Assembly (NCBI GenBank): GCA_944472135.2
Contig: OX235262.1
Location: 171,801,509-171,865,508, forward strand
Length of the DNA stretch: 64,000 nt
Direction of reading: 5' to 3'
Source: Trichobilharzia regenti
Taxonomy: Eukaryota; Platyhelminthes; Trematoda; Strigeidida; Schistosomatidae
Shown in pieces: positions 23,340 through 32,640 of the stretch. A model generated the notes under the pieces. That model ran no database searches, was not told where the DNA came from, and worked only from the letters and a program-made list of their open reading frames with translations. Position numbers and translations under genes: made by a program. How positions within the stretch are numbered: the stretch's first letter is position 1; every line of letters starts with the position of its first letter.

Positions 23340-23924
23340 CCATTTTGTACAGGAATTTTAATACCTCTCGACTATAGTATTGGCGATCTCACGCAGTGGC
23401 AGACCACAAGACCTACTCGCAGCATTTAATACTCTTCGTAATATGATATAGTCTTTTTTGAGAAGCCCAGGAAAAATTAATGGAGAGCAATAGAGTACAA
23501 TAGGTAAAATACAGGAGTTTAAAAATTGCAAAATTAAAGGTTGATTGATACCTGATTGTCTTGACTTTTTTAATGTAGAAGGTAAGACGAAACATTTTCT
23601 TAGAGATAGATAAGATGTGTGATGACTGTGAAATGTCAGAGGAGAGAACTAATCCAATATAATTGACTTGGTTTCAATTTCCGTGCCATCTATGCTACAG
23701 GGATCATGTGTGCTAACGAGTTCAAGTAAGTCACGTCGATGCTTGAAAGTGAAGTCAAGTGCCTGACATTTGGAAGGATTTAATATAAGACCATTTAACT
23801 TGGACCAGTTGTTGATGTCCAACAGAAAGCTATTAATTTTGGAGCTGTTAGACTCAGAAGTCATAGGCAGTGATACAGCCAGATTATCCGCATATTTGAC
23901 AAAGTTAGTTTCGTTTGAATGAGA
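23340..23924 (-). pseudogene. Reverse transcriptase C-terminal part of the split LINE
   Basis: The minus-strand frame starts at the insertion site. It carries FVKYADNLAVSLPM, where the usual YADD catalytic box reads YADN, then DINNWSKLNGLILNPSKCQA (the GL-NPSKC motif after the palm). After a frame change, a LLLSINFSWASQKRLYHI-type stretch is the thumb end of CR1/Jockey polymerases. Loss of the second catalytic Asp would abolish polymerase activity whatever the later damage. Confidence 0.8.
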
Positions 23925-23929
23925 CAGGT

Positions 23930-24287
23930 TGTCAATGGAGTTGAAGATTGAACGATCAATTCTTGGTTGTTTGCTTAAAATCAACTTCCCCAATTTTCGC
24001 GGAGGCATCAATACGACAGTCATCGTCTCATCGGTCGCTGTTCAGAAAGAAGAGTGAAACATCGTCAGAAGTAATATTGTGATTTATTATTGTAATATTT
24101 GTTTTCAGACCTTAGTTCGCTTATTCCTTTTATATGTTGGTGTAACAATAAACAAATATCAAGCGGCAGATCGGTGTTTTGGTTTTTGAGTCCGTTATTA
24201 CTAAGCGTTTCCGAAATCTTCGAAGAACAGTGTGGGCCCGAGCGTAGCGAGAGCTGGGCATTAACGGTTTATGAGACGTGATTGACA
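23930..24287 (+). repeat. 5' LTR of the BEL element
   Basis: TG...CA ends. A TTTTATATG block at about 24128 may act as a promoter element, and AATAAA at 24147-24152 is the likely polyadenylation signal. It differs from the 3' LTR at three places: T/A in GTTATTACT, T/C in CAGTGTGGG and T/C in GGTTTATG. Confidence 0.95.
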
Positions 24288-24429
24288 GTTTCTGACGATA
24301 GAAACAGATCTCGCGGATTCAAACAGTTGGTGAAAGTTTGGATAGTCGCCGTTCATTTTCCTGGTGCCGGTCAAGTCCTCTTTGAACAAGCAATATCTGG
24401 AACTTTTTGGAATTGGGTCAAGTTCAACA

Positions 24430-24903
24430 ATGCCTGGGTCAAAGAAGGGACAGAGTGTCTTGGATACAAACAGGAAAGTAAGTCATGGTGACTTGTCTGT
24501 TAATTGTAACGATGTGTCTGATGTTAAGCATGACATGGTTGATGTTACTGTTTCGCCGTTCAGGGATAATAGGAACATCAAACTCCCTAACTTTGAACCA
24601 CGGTGTTTCGATGGAAACCCGGCTGATTATTTACAATTTGTTAAGGAGTTTGAGATCATGCTGAGTAGTTTTCTATTAAGTGATGAATTGAAATTGATGT
24701 ATTTGATGAGGTATTGCACTGGAGATGCTTCAAGAGCTATACAGTGCTGTAAGCTCATGCCCCCTAATGAGGGATACGCTGAGGCTATGAGCATATTACG
24801 TCAAAGGTTTGGAAGACCTTCGATGATTGTAAGGAACGTATACGAAGCTGTCAAAGGTAATGGCAGTCAACTTCGAGATGACTCCAAGGCACTGAGTTTT
24901 TAG
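24430..24903 (+). CDS. BEL gag, N-terminal part, ends at a frame break
   Basis: The first ATG in frame is at 24430 (MPGSKKGQSVLDTNRK); the open frame extends upstream without another ATG. The region IKLPNFEPRCFDGNPADYLQ, with EFEIMLSS and LKLMYLMRYCTGDASRAI, is the conserved Gag segment (DUF1759-type) of BEL/Pao polyproteins. It stops at TAG 24901-24903, directly after five thymines (24897-24901). The homologous protein goes on in the next frame from 24900. In BEL elements gag and pol are usually one frame, so this is most simply a one-base deletion in a T-run. Confidence 0.85.
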   Translation: MPGSKKGQSVLDTNRKVSHGDLSVNCNDVSDVKHDMVDVTVSPFRDNRNIKLPNFEPRCFDGNPADYLQFVKEFEIMLSSFLLSDELKLMYLMRYCTGDASRAIQCCKLMPPNEGYAEAMSILRQRFGRPSMIVRNVYEAVKGNGSQLRDDSKALSF

Positions 24904-27900
24904 ACAATCTTATGACTTACAAGAATACCTTGATTTCTATGAATTTCATGAGTGACCTCAACTCCAGCTCAGTCCTAGAGGTAATTGCGAGACGCCTACC
25001 TGCTCGGCTGCAAAGGAAGTGGGTAAAAATAAGCTCTCGTATAGAGGAGGAGGGTATCGAGCCAAGGTTTGATGATATTCTGAGAGTGGTGAAGGACAGT
25101 GTCAACCAGGCGATGGGCAAATTCGCCAGCATTTTGCATTCTAATGTAGAACCTAAGGAACCAGTGAATATAAGGAAGGCATTTGTGGTGAAGTCTCAAG
25201 ACACAACGAGAAAGGATGAGTGTATTGTTTGCCATAACATGCATCAATTGAGTGATTGTAATCGCTTTATCGCTATGTCACCCGTAGAAAGGTTAAAAAT
25301 GGCAAAGCAGAAGCGGCTGTGTTTCAGTTGTTTAAAGATTGGGCATACAAAGTGGAATTGTAAGGCGACAAATAAAGGAAGTAGTGGTTTAACGGATATG
25401 CACCCACTTCTGAGAACAGTGAACGAACCTGGGAGTTCGGTTAATTGTAATAGTATCTCTAGACCCCTTGACATCCCACAAGTTTTCTTAGGGGTATTAC
25501 CAGTTAAGGTGAAAGGACCGAAATCTTCAGTAGAGACTTATGCATTGTTGGATAATGGTTCAGACGTTACATTGATAGATGCTGAACTGGCTGGTTGCTT
25601 GGGTATTAAAGGCCCAAAGCAACCCTTGGTTGTAAATACTTTCAATTCTGCGAAAACAGTAGTATGTGAGCGAGTGTCATTTCAGTTAGAATCCTTGGCT
25701 ACTGGGGAGACCGTGGAAGTGGATACTGCTTACACTACCTCCAGTATGAAACTTGGCGAAGCTATAGTACCTAGTCGTGAAACGGTTGTCGGTAAGCCAT
25801 ACCTGTGTGACATACCTCTTCCAACATTGCAAGATGGAAGAGTGAGAGTACTCATTGGATGTAGTGTGCCAGAAGCTCACAAGGTATTAGAAGAGAGATT
25901 TGGAGGTAGAGATGATCTGTTTGCGACAAAAACACCACTGGGATGGACAGTGAGAGGACCTATACCCATAGTCCACATATCATCATTAGTTACAAACGAT
26001 GGGGACAAACTAGAAACTATGATTAAAAATATGTATGACAAGGAGTTTTGTGACTGCGGTGTCCCAGGGAAAGGTCGTTCTGTAGAAGACTTAAAAGCAG
26101 TTAAAATAGCCGAGGACTCTTGTAAATACGAAAACGGGCGTTTCAGCGTTGGCCTACCATGGAGATTCAAAGATAGACAGTTGGTTTGTAATAGGAAAGT
26201 TGCTCTTAAGAGACTAATGGGTTTACAGAAGAAATTCCTGTCAGATGCAGAACTCTGGTCCAAATATAAGGAAGTCGTCGATAAACATATAATGAAGGGT
26301 TACGTTGAAAGACTAGTTGATCAAAGTGAGCCAGGGAAGTGGTATTTGCCCCATCATCCCGTCTTTAACCCGAGGAAGCCAGGTAAACTCCGTGTGGTGT
26401 TTGATTGTTCTGCGAAACACGAAGGAGTCTCTTTAAATGATAATCTGTATAGTGGCCCAGATTGCGTGAGCTCATTAGTGGGACTGCTATTGAGATTCAG
26501 AAAGTTTACAGTTGCTGTCGCGGCGGATATTGAGGAAATGTTCCTACAGGTGAAGGTGCCAGAGAGTGACAGAGATCACTTGAGGTTTTTGTGGTTTGAT
26601 GACGGTCCTTGTGGTAAGGTGTCAGAATATAGGATGACAGTGCATCCATTTGGTGCCACATCCTCCCCATTTTGTGCTAATTTTGCTCTACGAAAGGCAG
26701 TGTCCACATTTGGTTCTAATGATTTGCTGGACGTCATAGATTGTTGCTTCTACGTGGATGATTGTTTAGCCTCCTTCGATGATGATAAGTCTGCAGTTAG
26801 ATTTGCAACAAGCATCACTGAAGTGTTAGCTAAGGCCGGCTTTCGTCTAACTAAGTGGGTCTCGAACAGCCTAGACGTTTTGAAGCATATAGATCCAGAA
26901 GACAGAGCACCTACCGTACGAGATTTGCCTGTTGATACTCTACCAGTTGAACGCACATTAGGTATGCGATGGGATGTGAACTCTGATACCTTTGGATTTA
27001 GTGTTGGTGATATTGATAAGCCAGTTACTCGGAGAGGTGTGCTCTCTGTGTTGTCGTCCGTGTTTGACCCACTTGGATTAGTAGCACCTTATCTACTTCC
27101 GGCTAGGAGGTTATTTCAAGAGACATGCAGGAAAGGGTTACAGTGGGATGAACCATTAAGTGAGAGGCAGAGAGAAGAGTGGAAGGGGTGGGTTAACAGT
27201 TTAAGAATGCTGAATCTACATTCCGTCTCACGTCCACTTAAGCCGTCGAGAAATCATGATATAATTGACTTCCATGTTTTTTCTGATGCCTCTGAGGTTG
27301 GATTTGGTGCAGCCGTATACATCAGAACCACCTTAAGGAATGATATAGATGTTAGCCTGGTGATGGGTAAATCTAGAGTTGCACCTCTAAAGACGGTTTC
27401 GATTCCGAGATTAGAACTTAATGCCGCCTTACTAGCTGCGCAGTTATTCACAACGGTGTGTAAAGAGTTGGATTACCCCAAGCATCCCGTAACGTTTTGG
27501 ACTGATTCGATGTCTGTGATATATTATATACGCAACGAGTCAGCAAGATATGCATGTTTTGTAGCTAACAGAGTATCTCAAATTCGTGAACTAACAACTG
27601 TTGAGCAGTGGAGGTACGTACCGTCTGGAAAAAATCCAGCTGATCTAGCCTCGCGAGGAGTTATTGATATGAATGTGGTTAAAAATAAGTGGTGGAAAGG
27701 TCCAGAGTTCTTGCTAAGGGCTGATAGTATGTGGCCTCGTAGAGAAGATGAACCACCGATAAACGAGTGTGCCTTGGAGTTGAAGACAAGTGTCAGTTTA
27801 ACATCTACTCAAGAAAGACATTCAGGTTTACATCCACTTTTTAAATATTATTCTTCTTGGTACAAACTACTGAAAGCTGTTGCGTGGTTGACACGATATG

Positions 27901-29336
27901 TTACGTATTTAAAGGTCATGCATCTTGCGGGATACGAAAATATGAATGTGGGGCCTTTGAGAGTCGAAGATATTAGAAATGCAGAGTTAGCGATTTTGAG
28001 GGCTGCTCAGTGGGAAGCGTGGGGTGAGATTGCCAAGGAGGATAGTCCCGATTTCGCAGATTTCAAGGTGCGGTTAGATAGATTATCTCCGATAGTTTCC
28101 GAAGGGATCGCTAGAGTTGGTGGACGTCTACAAATGTTAGAATCGTCATATGAGACCCGTCATCCGGCTTTATTACCTTGCTACCATCCAGTCACTGATC
28201 TCATTATAAGACACTACCATGTTCTTGAAGGTCATTTGGGTACTTCGCAAGTACTATCAAGTATTCGATGTAAGTTCTGGATAGTGAAGGGAGGTACTGC
28301 TGTCCGTAAAATAATTGATAAGTGCATGGAATGTAAACTCCGAAATGCTCGTCCAGTACAGCAGATGATGGCACCACTCCCAGCGTGGCAAGCTTCTGAA
28401 GGGAATTATCCATTTGAGTACGTTGGGGTGGATTTGTTCGGACCTTTTGTAGTGAAGAGAGGCAGAACCCTATGTAAAAGATATGGCTGTTTATTCACCT
28501 GTTTGAAAATGAGAGCTGTGCATATTGAGATGGTTCATACGCTAACTACTGATTCATTCGTGCTAGCATTACATAGATTTATAAATCGCCGGGGTGTACC
28601 GAAGATGATGTTCAGCGACAGAGGGACTAATTTTGTTGGCTGTCACGCCGAGCTTAAAGAATACTTCGAAGGTCCTCAAACGAGAGTTCAGGAAGAGTTA
28701 CTGAAAAGGAACATCGAGTGGCACTTCAATCCACCACATGCCAGCCATAGAGGTGGGCTATGGGAAAGACTTATAGGAATTATCAAGCGTATTTTAAGCT
28801 CCATAATTAAAAACCAGAGTTTGAATGACGAAACGCTGGAGACATTTTTTTGTGAAGCTGAACGAATATTAAATGACCGGCCGTTATCACCTGTGAGGGA
28901 CGACGTCAAGGATTTTGATGTGTTAACCCCAAATAAATTATTGTTATTGAGAGGCAACCCTGGCATAGAGGACGCAAGCGGGGAAGGAATACCTACGATT
29001 AAAAGATGGAAACAAGCCAGGCACATGAAAGATATATTTTGGAAAAGATGGTTAAAGGAGTATGTTCTAACACTGCAGACCAGGGACAAGTGGAAAAAGT
29101 TGTGCCGAAACTTAAAGGTTGGTGACATAGTATTAGTAGCAGATAAATGTGCCACAGGTAGGTGGCCTTTGGGAGTGGTAGTAAGGCTGATCTGTAGTGG
29201 TGATGGATTGGTGAGGACGGTTGAGGTGAGAACTAGTTGTGGCATGTTGGTGCGAGATATCAGAAAACTGTGTCTCCTGGAAGGTGCTGAGAGTAGAGAG
29301 TCGGAGGATGAAACAATAGATGATTTTCCAACCTAG
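24900..29336 (+). CDS. BEL gag C-terminus and pol polyprotein
   Basis: It is open for 1,479 codons. Residues below are counted from the ATG at 24912. Zinc knuckles: a variant CX2CX3HX4C at 104-116 and a canonical CX2CX4HX4C at 137-150. Aspartic protease: LLDNGSDVTLID at 212-223 (catalytic D214). Reverse transcriptase: about 450-690, with D539 in AADIEEMF and the catalytic YVDD at 614-617. RNase H: D792, E835, D865 and D911. Integrase: zinc-binding H1103, H1108, C1138 and C1141, then D1174, D1236 and E1285 (the last in GGLWERLIG). A C-terminal KVGDIVLVADKCATGRWPLG segment (about 1402-1421) belongs to the DUF5641 domain of BEL. All catalytic residues are present. The product would be cut by its own protease and act in the cytoplasmic particle and nucleus. 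The missing start due to the frame break is the only defect seen. Confidence 0.93.
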   Translation, partial: LDNLMTYKNTLISMNFMSDLNSSSVLEVIARRLPARLQRKWVKISSRIEEEGIEPRFDDILRVVKDSVNQAMGKFASILHSNVEPKEPVNIRKAFVVKSQDTTRKDECIVCHNMHQLSDCNRFIAMSPVERLKMAKQKRLCFSCLKIGHTKWNCKATNKGSSGLTDMHPLLRTVNEPGSSVNCNSISRPLDIPQVFLGVLPVKVKGPKSSVETYALLDNGSDVTLIDAELAGCLGIKGPKQPLVVNTFNSAKTVVCERVSFQLESLATGETVEVDTAYTTSSMKLGEAIVPSRETVVGKPYLCDIPLPTLQDGRVRVLIGCSVPEAHKVLEERFGGRDDLFATKTPLGWTVRGPIPIVHISSLVTNDGDKLETMIKNMYDKEFCDCGVPGKGRSVEDLKAVKIAEDSCKYENGRFSVGLPWRFKDRQLVCNRKVALKRLMGLQKKFLSDAELWSKYKEVVDKHIMKGYVERLVDQSEPGKWYLPHHPVFNPRKPGKLRVVFDCSAKHEGVSLNDNLYSGPDCVSSLVGLLLRFRKFTVAVAADIEEMFLQVKVPESDRDHLRFLWFDDGPCGKVSEYRMTVHPFGATSSPFCANFALRKAVSTFGSNDLLDVIDCCFYVDDCLASFDDDKSAVRFATSITEVLAKAGFRLTKWVSNSLDVLKHIDPEDRAPTVRDLPVDTLPVERTLGMRWDVNSDTFGFSVGDIDKPVTRRGVLSVLSSVFDPLGLVAPYLLPARRLFQETCRKGLQWDEPLSERQREEWKGWVNSLRMLNLHSVSRPLKPSRNHDIIDFHVFSDASEVGFGAAVYIRTTLRNDIDVSLVMGKSRVAPLKTVSIPRLELNAALLAAQLFTTVCKELDYPKHPVTFWTDSMSVIYYIRNESARYACFVANRVSQIRELTTVEQWRYVPSGKNPADLASRGVIDMNVVKNKWWKGPEFLLRADSMWPRREDEPPINECALELKTSVSLTSTQERHSGLHPLFKYYSSWYKLLKAVAWLTRYVTYLKVMHLAGYENMNVGPLRVEDIRNAELAILRAAQWEAWGEIAKEDSPDFADFKVRLDRLSPIVSEGIARVGGRLQMLESSYETRHPALLPCYHPVTDLIIRHYHVLEGHLGTSQVLSSIRCKFWIVKGGTAVRKIIDKCMECKLRNARPVQQMMAPLPAWQASEGNYPFEYVGVDLFGPFVVKRGRTLCKRYGCLFTCLKMRAVHIEMVHTLTTDSFVLALHRFINRRGVPKMMFSDRGTNFVGCHAELKEYFEGPQTRVQEELLKRNIEWHFNPPHASHRGGLWERLIGIIKRILSSIIKNQSLNDETLETFFCEAERILNDRPLSPVRDDVKDFDVLTPNKLLLLRGNPGIEDASGEGIPTIKRWKQARHMKDIFWKRWLKEYVLTLQTRDKWKKLCRNLKVGDIVLVADKCATGRWPLGVVVRLICSGDGLVRTVEVRTSCGMLVRDIRKLCLLEGAESRESEDETIDDFPT

Positions 29337-30286
29337 GGCGTCAACCTGAGAAGGGTTGTAGGCGTACTGCTGTAAGTCCTACAGTTCTTCAAGGGTAGCG
29401 TGCCAAAGAATCCACAACATTTGATGTGTTGAAATTGTACATATGTTAATGTGTTAAATAATTGTGTGAGTTCCAATTAATGTAATTGTTGGTAATCTTG
29501 TTTGTGTCCGGACATTCCACAAATTACAATCGTCAACCTGAGAAGGGTTGTAGGCGTACTGGTGTAAGTCCTGCAATTCTTCAAAGGAATTCCACCAAGA
29601 CATGATCGCGAGGTTGTTTGTACTGTTTGTATATACGTGTGGTGTGTCATATCAATTGGTGTTTTTGGATTCATTGTGTTTACTCGTTGTTTTCGTATCT
29701 TGTTGTTATTGCGTAATTTTGTTAAAATTTTCGTCGTGATTACTTCTGAAGTTGTGTCCACTCTTCTACATCCGTGAATGAATTGATTGATGTTAGAGAC
29801 AGCAGATGGGTCGTATACGCCGGGGAGGCTATTGCTGAGAATGAAATGCACACGGAGATAATTGTTAGCTGCGGTCCGACACGCCGGGGAGAAAGAGTGT
29901 AAACGACTGAGGCTCGCATACGTCACCGCTACTAGAACTGAGGCAGAATGAGTGACAAGCGATTTCAGTGGTAATTGGTAGTGAGTAGATAAGAGGATGT
30001 GCGTAGAGTATCATGAGGTGCTGCTATGGTCACGTTGCATTCTGCAAGAGTCATTCTAGCAAGTGGCGATTGTGTTGCAAGATGTCAAGAGGAGGTCTCT
30101 GTCTGGAGGCGCAGGTCGTCATTGATGTGTGAGATTGTGGTGTGGGTATGCTTGTGGTGTGTTGGCTTTTCTGTTTGTTTTCCATTTCAGCTCTGTCCGT
30201 GTGACCCAGGTTCTCGCAATGGCATCCAAGTCAACGTGCATTGGTCGTGAAGGAAAAAAGGGTTGGATCCCTTTTTTGCCGGGGAG
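29337..30286 (+). other. BEL 3' non-coding region with direct repeat
   Basis: About 950 bp lie between the pol stop and the 3' LTR, long for a BEL element. A near-identical direct repeat of about 55 bp starts CGTCAACCTGAGAAGGGTTG at 29339 and 29531. No envelope-like frame was found: the plus-strand ORF at 30026-30250 has no signal peptide or membrane pair that I can support. A hairpin lies near the end (30254-30277). Confidence 0.7.
30254..30277 (+). promoter_or_regulatory. Perfect 9-bp hairpin next to the polypurine tract
   Basis: AAAAAAGGG (30254-30262), loop TTGGAT, CCCTTTTTT (30269-30277). It ends nine bases before the 3' LTR; GGGGAG at 30281-30286 borders the LTR and may serve as polypurine tract. 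Role unknown; it could also mark the plus-strand primer. Confidence 0.55.
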
Positions 30287-30644
30287 TGTCAATGGAGTTG
30301 AAGATTGAACGATCAATTCTTGGTTGTTTGCTTAAAATCAACTTCCCCAATTTTCGCGGAGGCATCAATACGACAGTCATCGTCTCATCGGTCGCTGTTC
30401 AGAAAGAAGAGTGAAACATCGTCAGAAGTAATATTGTGATTTATTATTGTAATATTTGTTTTCAGACCTTAGTTCGCTTATTCCTTTTATATGTTGGTGT
30501 AACAATAAACAAATATCAAGCGGCAGATCGGTGTTTTGGTTTTTGAGTCCGTTATAACTAAGCGTTTCCGAAATCTTCGAAGAACAGCGTGGGCCCGAGC
30601 GTAGCGAGAGCTGGGCATTAACGGTTCATGAGACGTGATTGACA
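30287..30644 (+). repeat. 3' LTR of the BEL element
   Basis: Same length as the 5' LTR, with three visible differences; AATAAA at 30504-30509. It is followed by the CAGGT duplicate and then the interrupted LINE. Confidence 0.95.
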
Positions 30645-30649
30645 CAGGT

Positions 30650-31546
30650 CATGTAGGAGGAAAGAAAAAAGAAAAGGAGAGAGGACAGCACCTTGTGGAA
30701 CACCGGATTTTGTAAGCGAGGTAGAAGAAGATTTGCCGTTATATACAGTATACTGCATTCTATCAGAAAAATAGGAATGCAACCAACTCTTAGCCCAGGA
30801 TCCTGTTTGTGTCAACAATAGCTTATTTAACAAAAGGCCCCTAGGTACAGAGTCAAAAGCAGATGTGTAGTCTAAGAAAGCACTACGAACATATTTAGCA
30901 CCTTTGTCTAAACAAGAGACAACATTGTGATATAAGACAACCGCAGCATCCAAGGTACTTCTACCATGTTTGTATGCAAATTGTTTAGGATCATTAAAAG
31001 GTTTCAATGCGGGTCCAAGACGAAGTGAAAGTAATTTTTCCATTAATTTTAAAAAGGGGGAAGTAATTGCAATAGGCCGAAATTTAATATCAGAACCAGA
31101 AGATGGTTTTGGTATAGGGATAATTTTAATGTTTTTCCATGCAAAAGGTAGAACGTTACCGGAAAAAGAAGCATTAAAAATGTTAGTAAGAGGATAACAC
31201 AAAATATCAGCACAATTCCTGAGGACAATGGCAGGTATGCCGTCAGGACCAAGGCTTTGAGAAGGCTTAAGAGACCGGAGACATTTAAGCACATCAAGGG
31301 TATTAAAACCACTAAAGTTATTGTCAATATGATTTGTATCATTAGGAAGGGTATCAACAGAAGAGCGTATGAAAGACTTATTAAGAGTATCGACATTAAG
31401 AGATGGAACAGAAATACATCGCTTACCGCTAATAATTTCTTCGAAAAGTTTCCACAAATTAGAAGGGGTTTTACATGACAAAAATCTTTGATTATATAAA
31501 ACATTTAGTCTTTTCGTTTCATTTTTGTCAAAATGTTTAACTTTTT
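30650..31546 (-). pseudogene. Reverse transcriptase N-terminal and central part of the split LINE
   Basis: Minus-strand frame with SLKPSQSLGPDGIPAIVLRN, PIPKPSSGSDIKFRPIAITS, KQFAYKHGRSTLDAAVVLYH, the FLDYTSAFDSVPRGLLL palm motif (catalytic Asp in the FLDYTSAFD block) and GVPQGAVLSPFLFSFLLHDL, all standard for CR1/Jockey polymerases. The start of this frame joins the endonuclease frame through a shift at a T6 run on the plus strand (31542-31547). The right-hand continuation is across the BEL insertion. Confidence 0.88.
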
Positions 31547-32620
31547 TACACCAGGCTTATCATTTGTTTTGAACAACAGTTCTTTATCTCTTCGTAGCTT
31601 TTTGAGATATGGTGAAGATAAGCGATCAAATCGAATGAATAATGTTTCTTTAAGACAACATATTTCGAAACAGAATTTAAGATAATCGGTAGTGTTTGTG
31701 ATTGTTTCATCTAATGTTTGTTCTGTAAATAAGTCCCAGTTAGTGTCTTTCAACATGCATCTGAGCTTGTCTAGGTTGTCTTGTGAGTAGCATCTCCGTT
31801 GAACTTTACTGTAGAGGTATGAGAAGACACCTTTGTGGGATTTGGAATATATTTTAGGCAGTACACGTATGATACAGTGGTCAGAATTAAGTAAAGGAGC
31901 ACGTTTGCGAGCTTCATATATACCAATATCATTGATAAATACTAGGTCCAGTGTTTTACCAAGACGGGTGGCAAAGTTAACAATATTGTCATGACCAAGT
32001 GATATAAGGAAGGAGCAATCGCTTCCGTTGAAGTCGCCAGTTACTATTGATAAAGAGTTCTCGAAACGAGCTGCAGCAAAAGCGGTGAATTCATCAGCGA
32101 ACTTAGATAAATCCAATATGGTACAGCCAGGAGAGACATAAACATTAGAAACATAAATGAATTTGTATTTTGACAGGTGTTTCGGGCGACATCTCACAGT
32201 GATGCAATCAATGTAGTCATTCGAGAACTTGAAACAAACTTTGTTAGAAATGGACCATTTTGAGTGAATAAAAGTTGCAACACCTCCGCCACATTTTTTC
32301 TTGGAACAAACACGGTCTTGTCGGAAAACATTGAAATTGTTTAGAGACACAATATTGTCATCGTATGAGTCATGGAGCCAGGTTTCTTGTAGAGTGACAA
32401 TACCAGTATTGTGGTAAATTTGGGACGACAACAAGGACTGAAAATCCAGAATTTTATTAGGCAGGGACCAGCAGTTGGTACTAATGATAACTGGGACAGT
32501 GGTGTGATGTATGGGTGTAGATTTTAAGGTACGCTGCCAACCTCCATGGTGCTTTTTCTTGGGTTTATTGCAAATATGAAAGTTTTTGGGTTTAAAACGT
32601 TTTATAAAATCCCGGAGTGA
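31505..32620 (-). pseudogene. APE-type endonuclease of the split LINE
   Basis: Minus-strand frame, open from about 32620. Motifs in order: IVTLQETWLHD (catalytic Glu), VCSKKKCGGGVATFIH, YVSPGCTILD, SIVTGDFNGSDC (GDFN motif) and LNSDHCIIRV (SDH catalytic end). The domain nicks DNA to prime reverse transcription. All main catalytic motifs are readable. The frame then runs into a stop at 31505 because of the frame slip near 31545. Confidence 0.88.
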
Positions 32621-32640
32621 ATAATACGACTAGAATGATA

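Larger units (their letters stand above)
23930..30644 (+). mobile_element. BEL/Pao LTR retrotransposon, complete, recent
   Basis: LTRs of 358 bp (23930-24287 and 30287-30644) bound a gag-pol region. The duplication is CAGGT (23925-23929 and 30645-30649). The LTR pair differs at only three positions that I could find, so the insertion is young. Domain order is gag, zinc knuckles, aspartic protease, reverse transcriptase, RNase H, integrase and a C-terminal DUF5641-like domain. This order, with the integrase last and a 5-bp duplication, defines BEL/Pao. One frame break in gag is the only coding lesion seen. Related schistosome elements are known (Sinbad, Saci-1), but which one this is cannot be told from memory. 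Confidence 0.95.
22808..32640 (-). mobile_element. CR1/Jockey-like LINE split by the BEL insertion
   Basis: On the minus strand, an APE-type endonuclease (32620-31505) is followed by a reverse transcriptase (31546-30650). After the 6.7-kb BEL insertion the same polymerase continues (23924 to about 23340), and the element ends with AATAAAGCAAAAAAAATTA near 22808-22830. Removing 23930-30649 restores an uninterrupted reading frame across the junction, between LLHDL and HSNETNFVKY, which shows that one element was split. The 5' end beyond 32640 is undefined. It differs from the CR1-like copy at 14905. Confidence 0.85.

Noticed and set aside
24890..24915. Programmed -1 frameshift site in BEL gag
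   Set aside because: The heptamer does not fit the usual slippery pattern in the A-site and the position inside gag is atypical; an indel is simpler.
25877..29245. Several antisense ORFs of 60-185 codons opposite the BEL pol gene
   Set aside because: They are shadows of a long conserved plus-strand frame; none has its own motifs.
29477..29926. Minus-strand ORF of 149 codons in the BEL 3' region
   Set aside because: No recognisable domain, spans one of the direct repeats, and lies antisense in a non-coding stretch.
30026..30250. Plus-strand ORF as a possible envelope gene
   Set aside because: Only 74 codons, no signal peptide plus anchor pair, no cleavage site; chance ORF is more likely.
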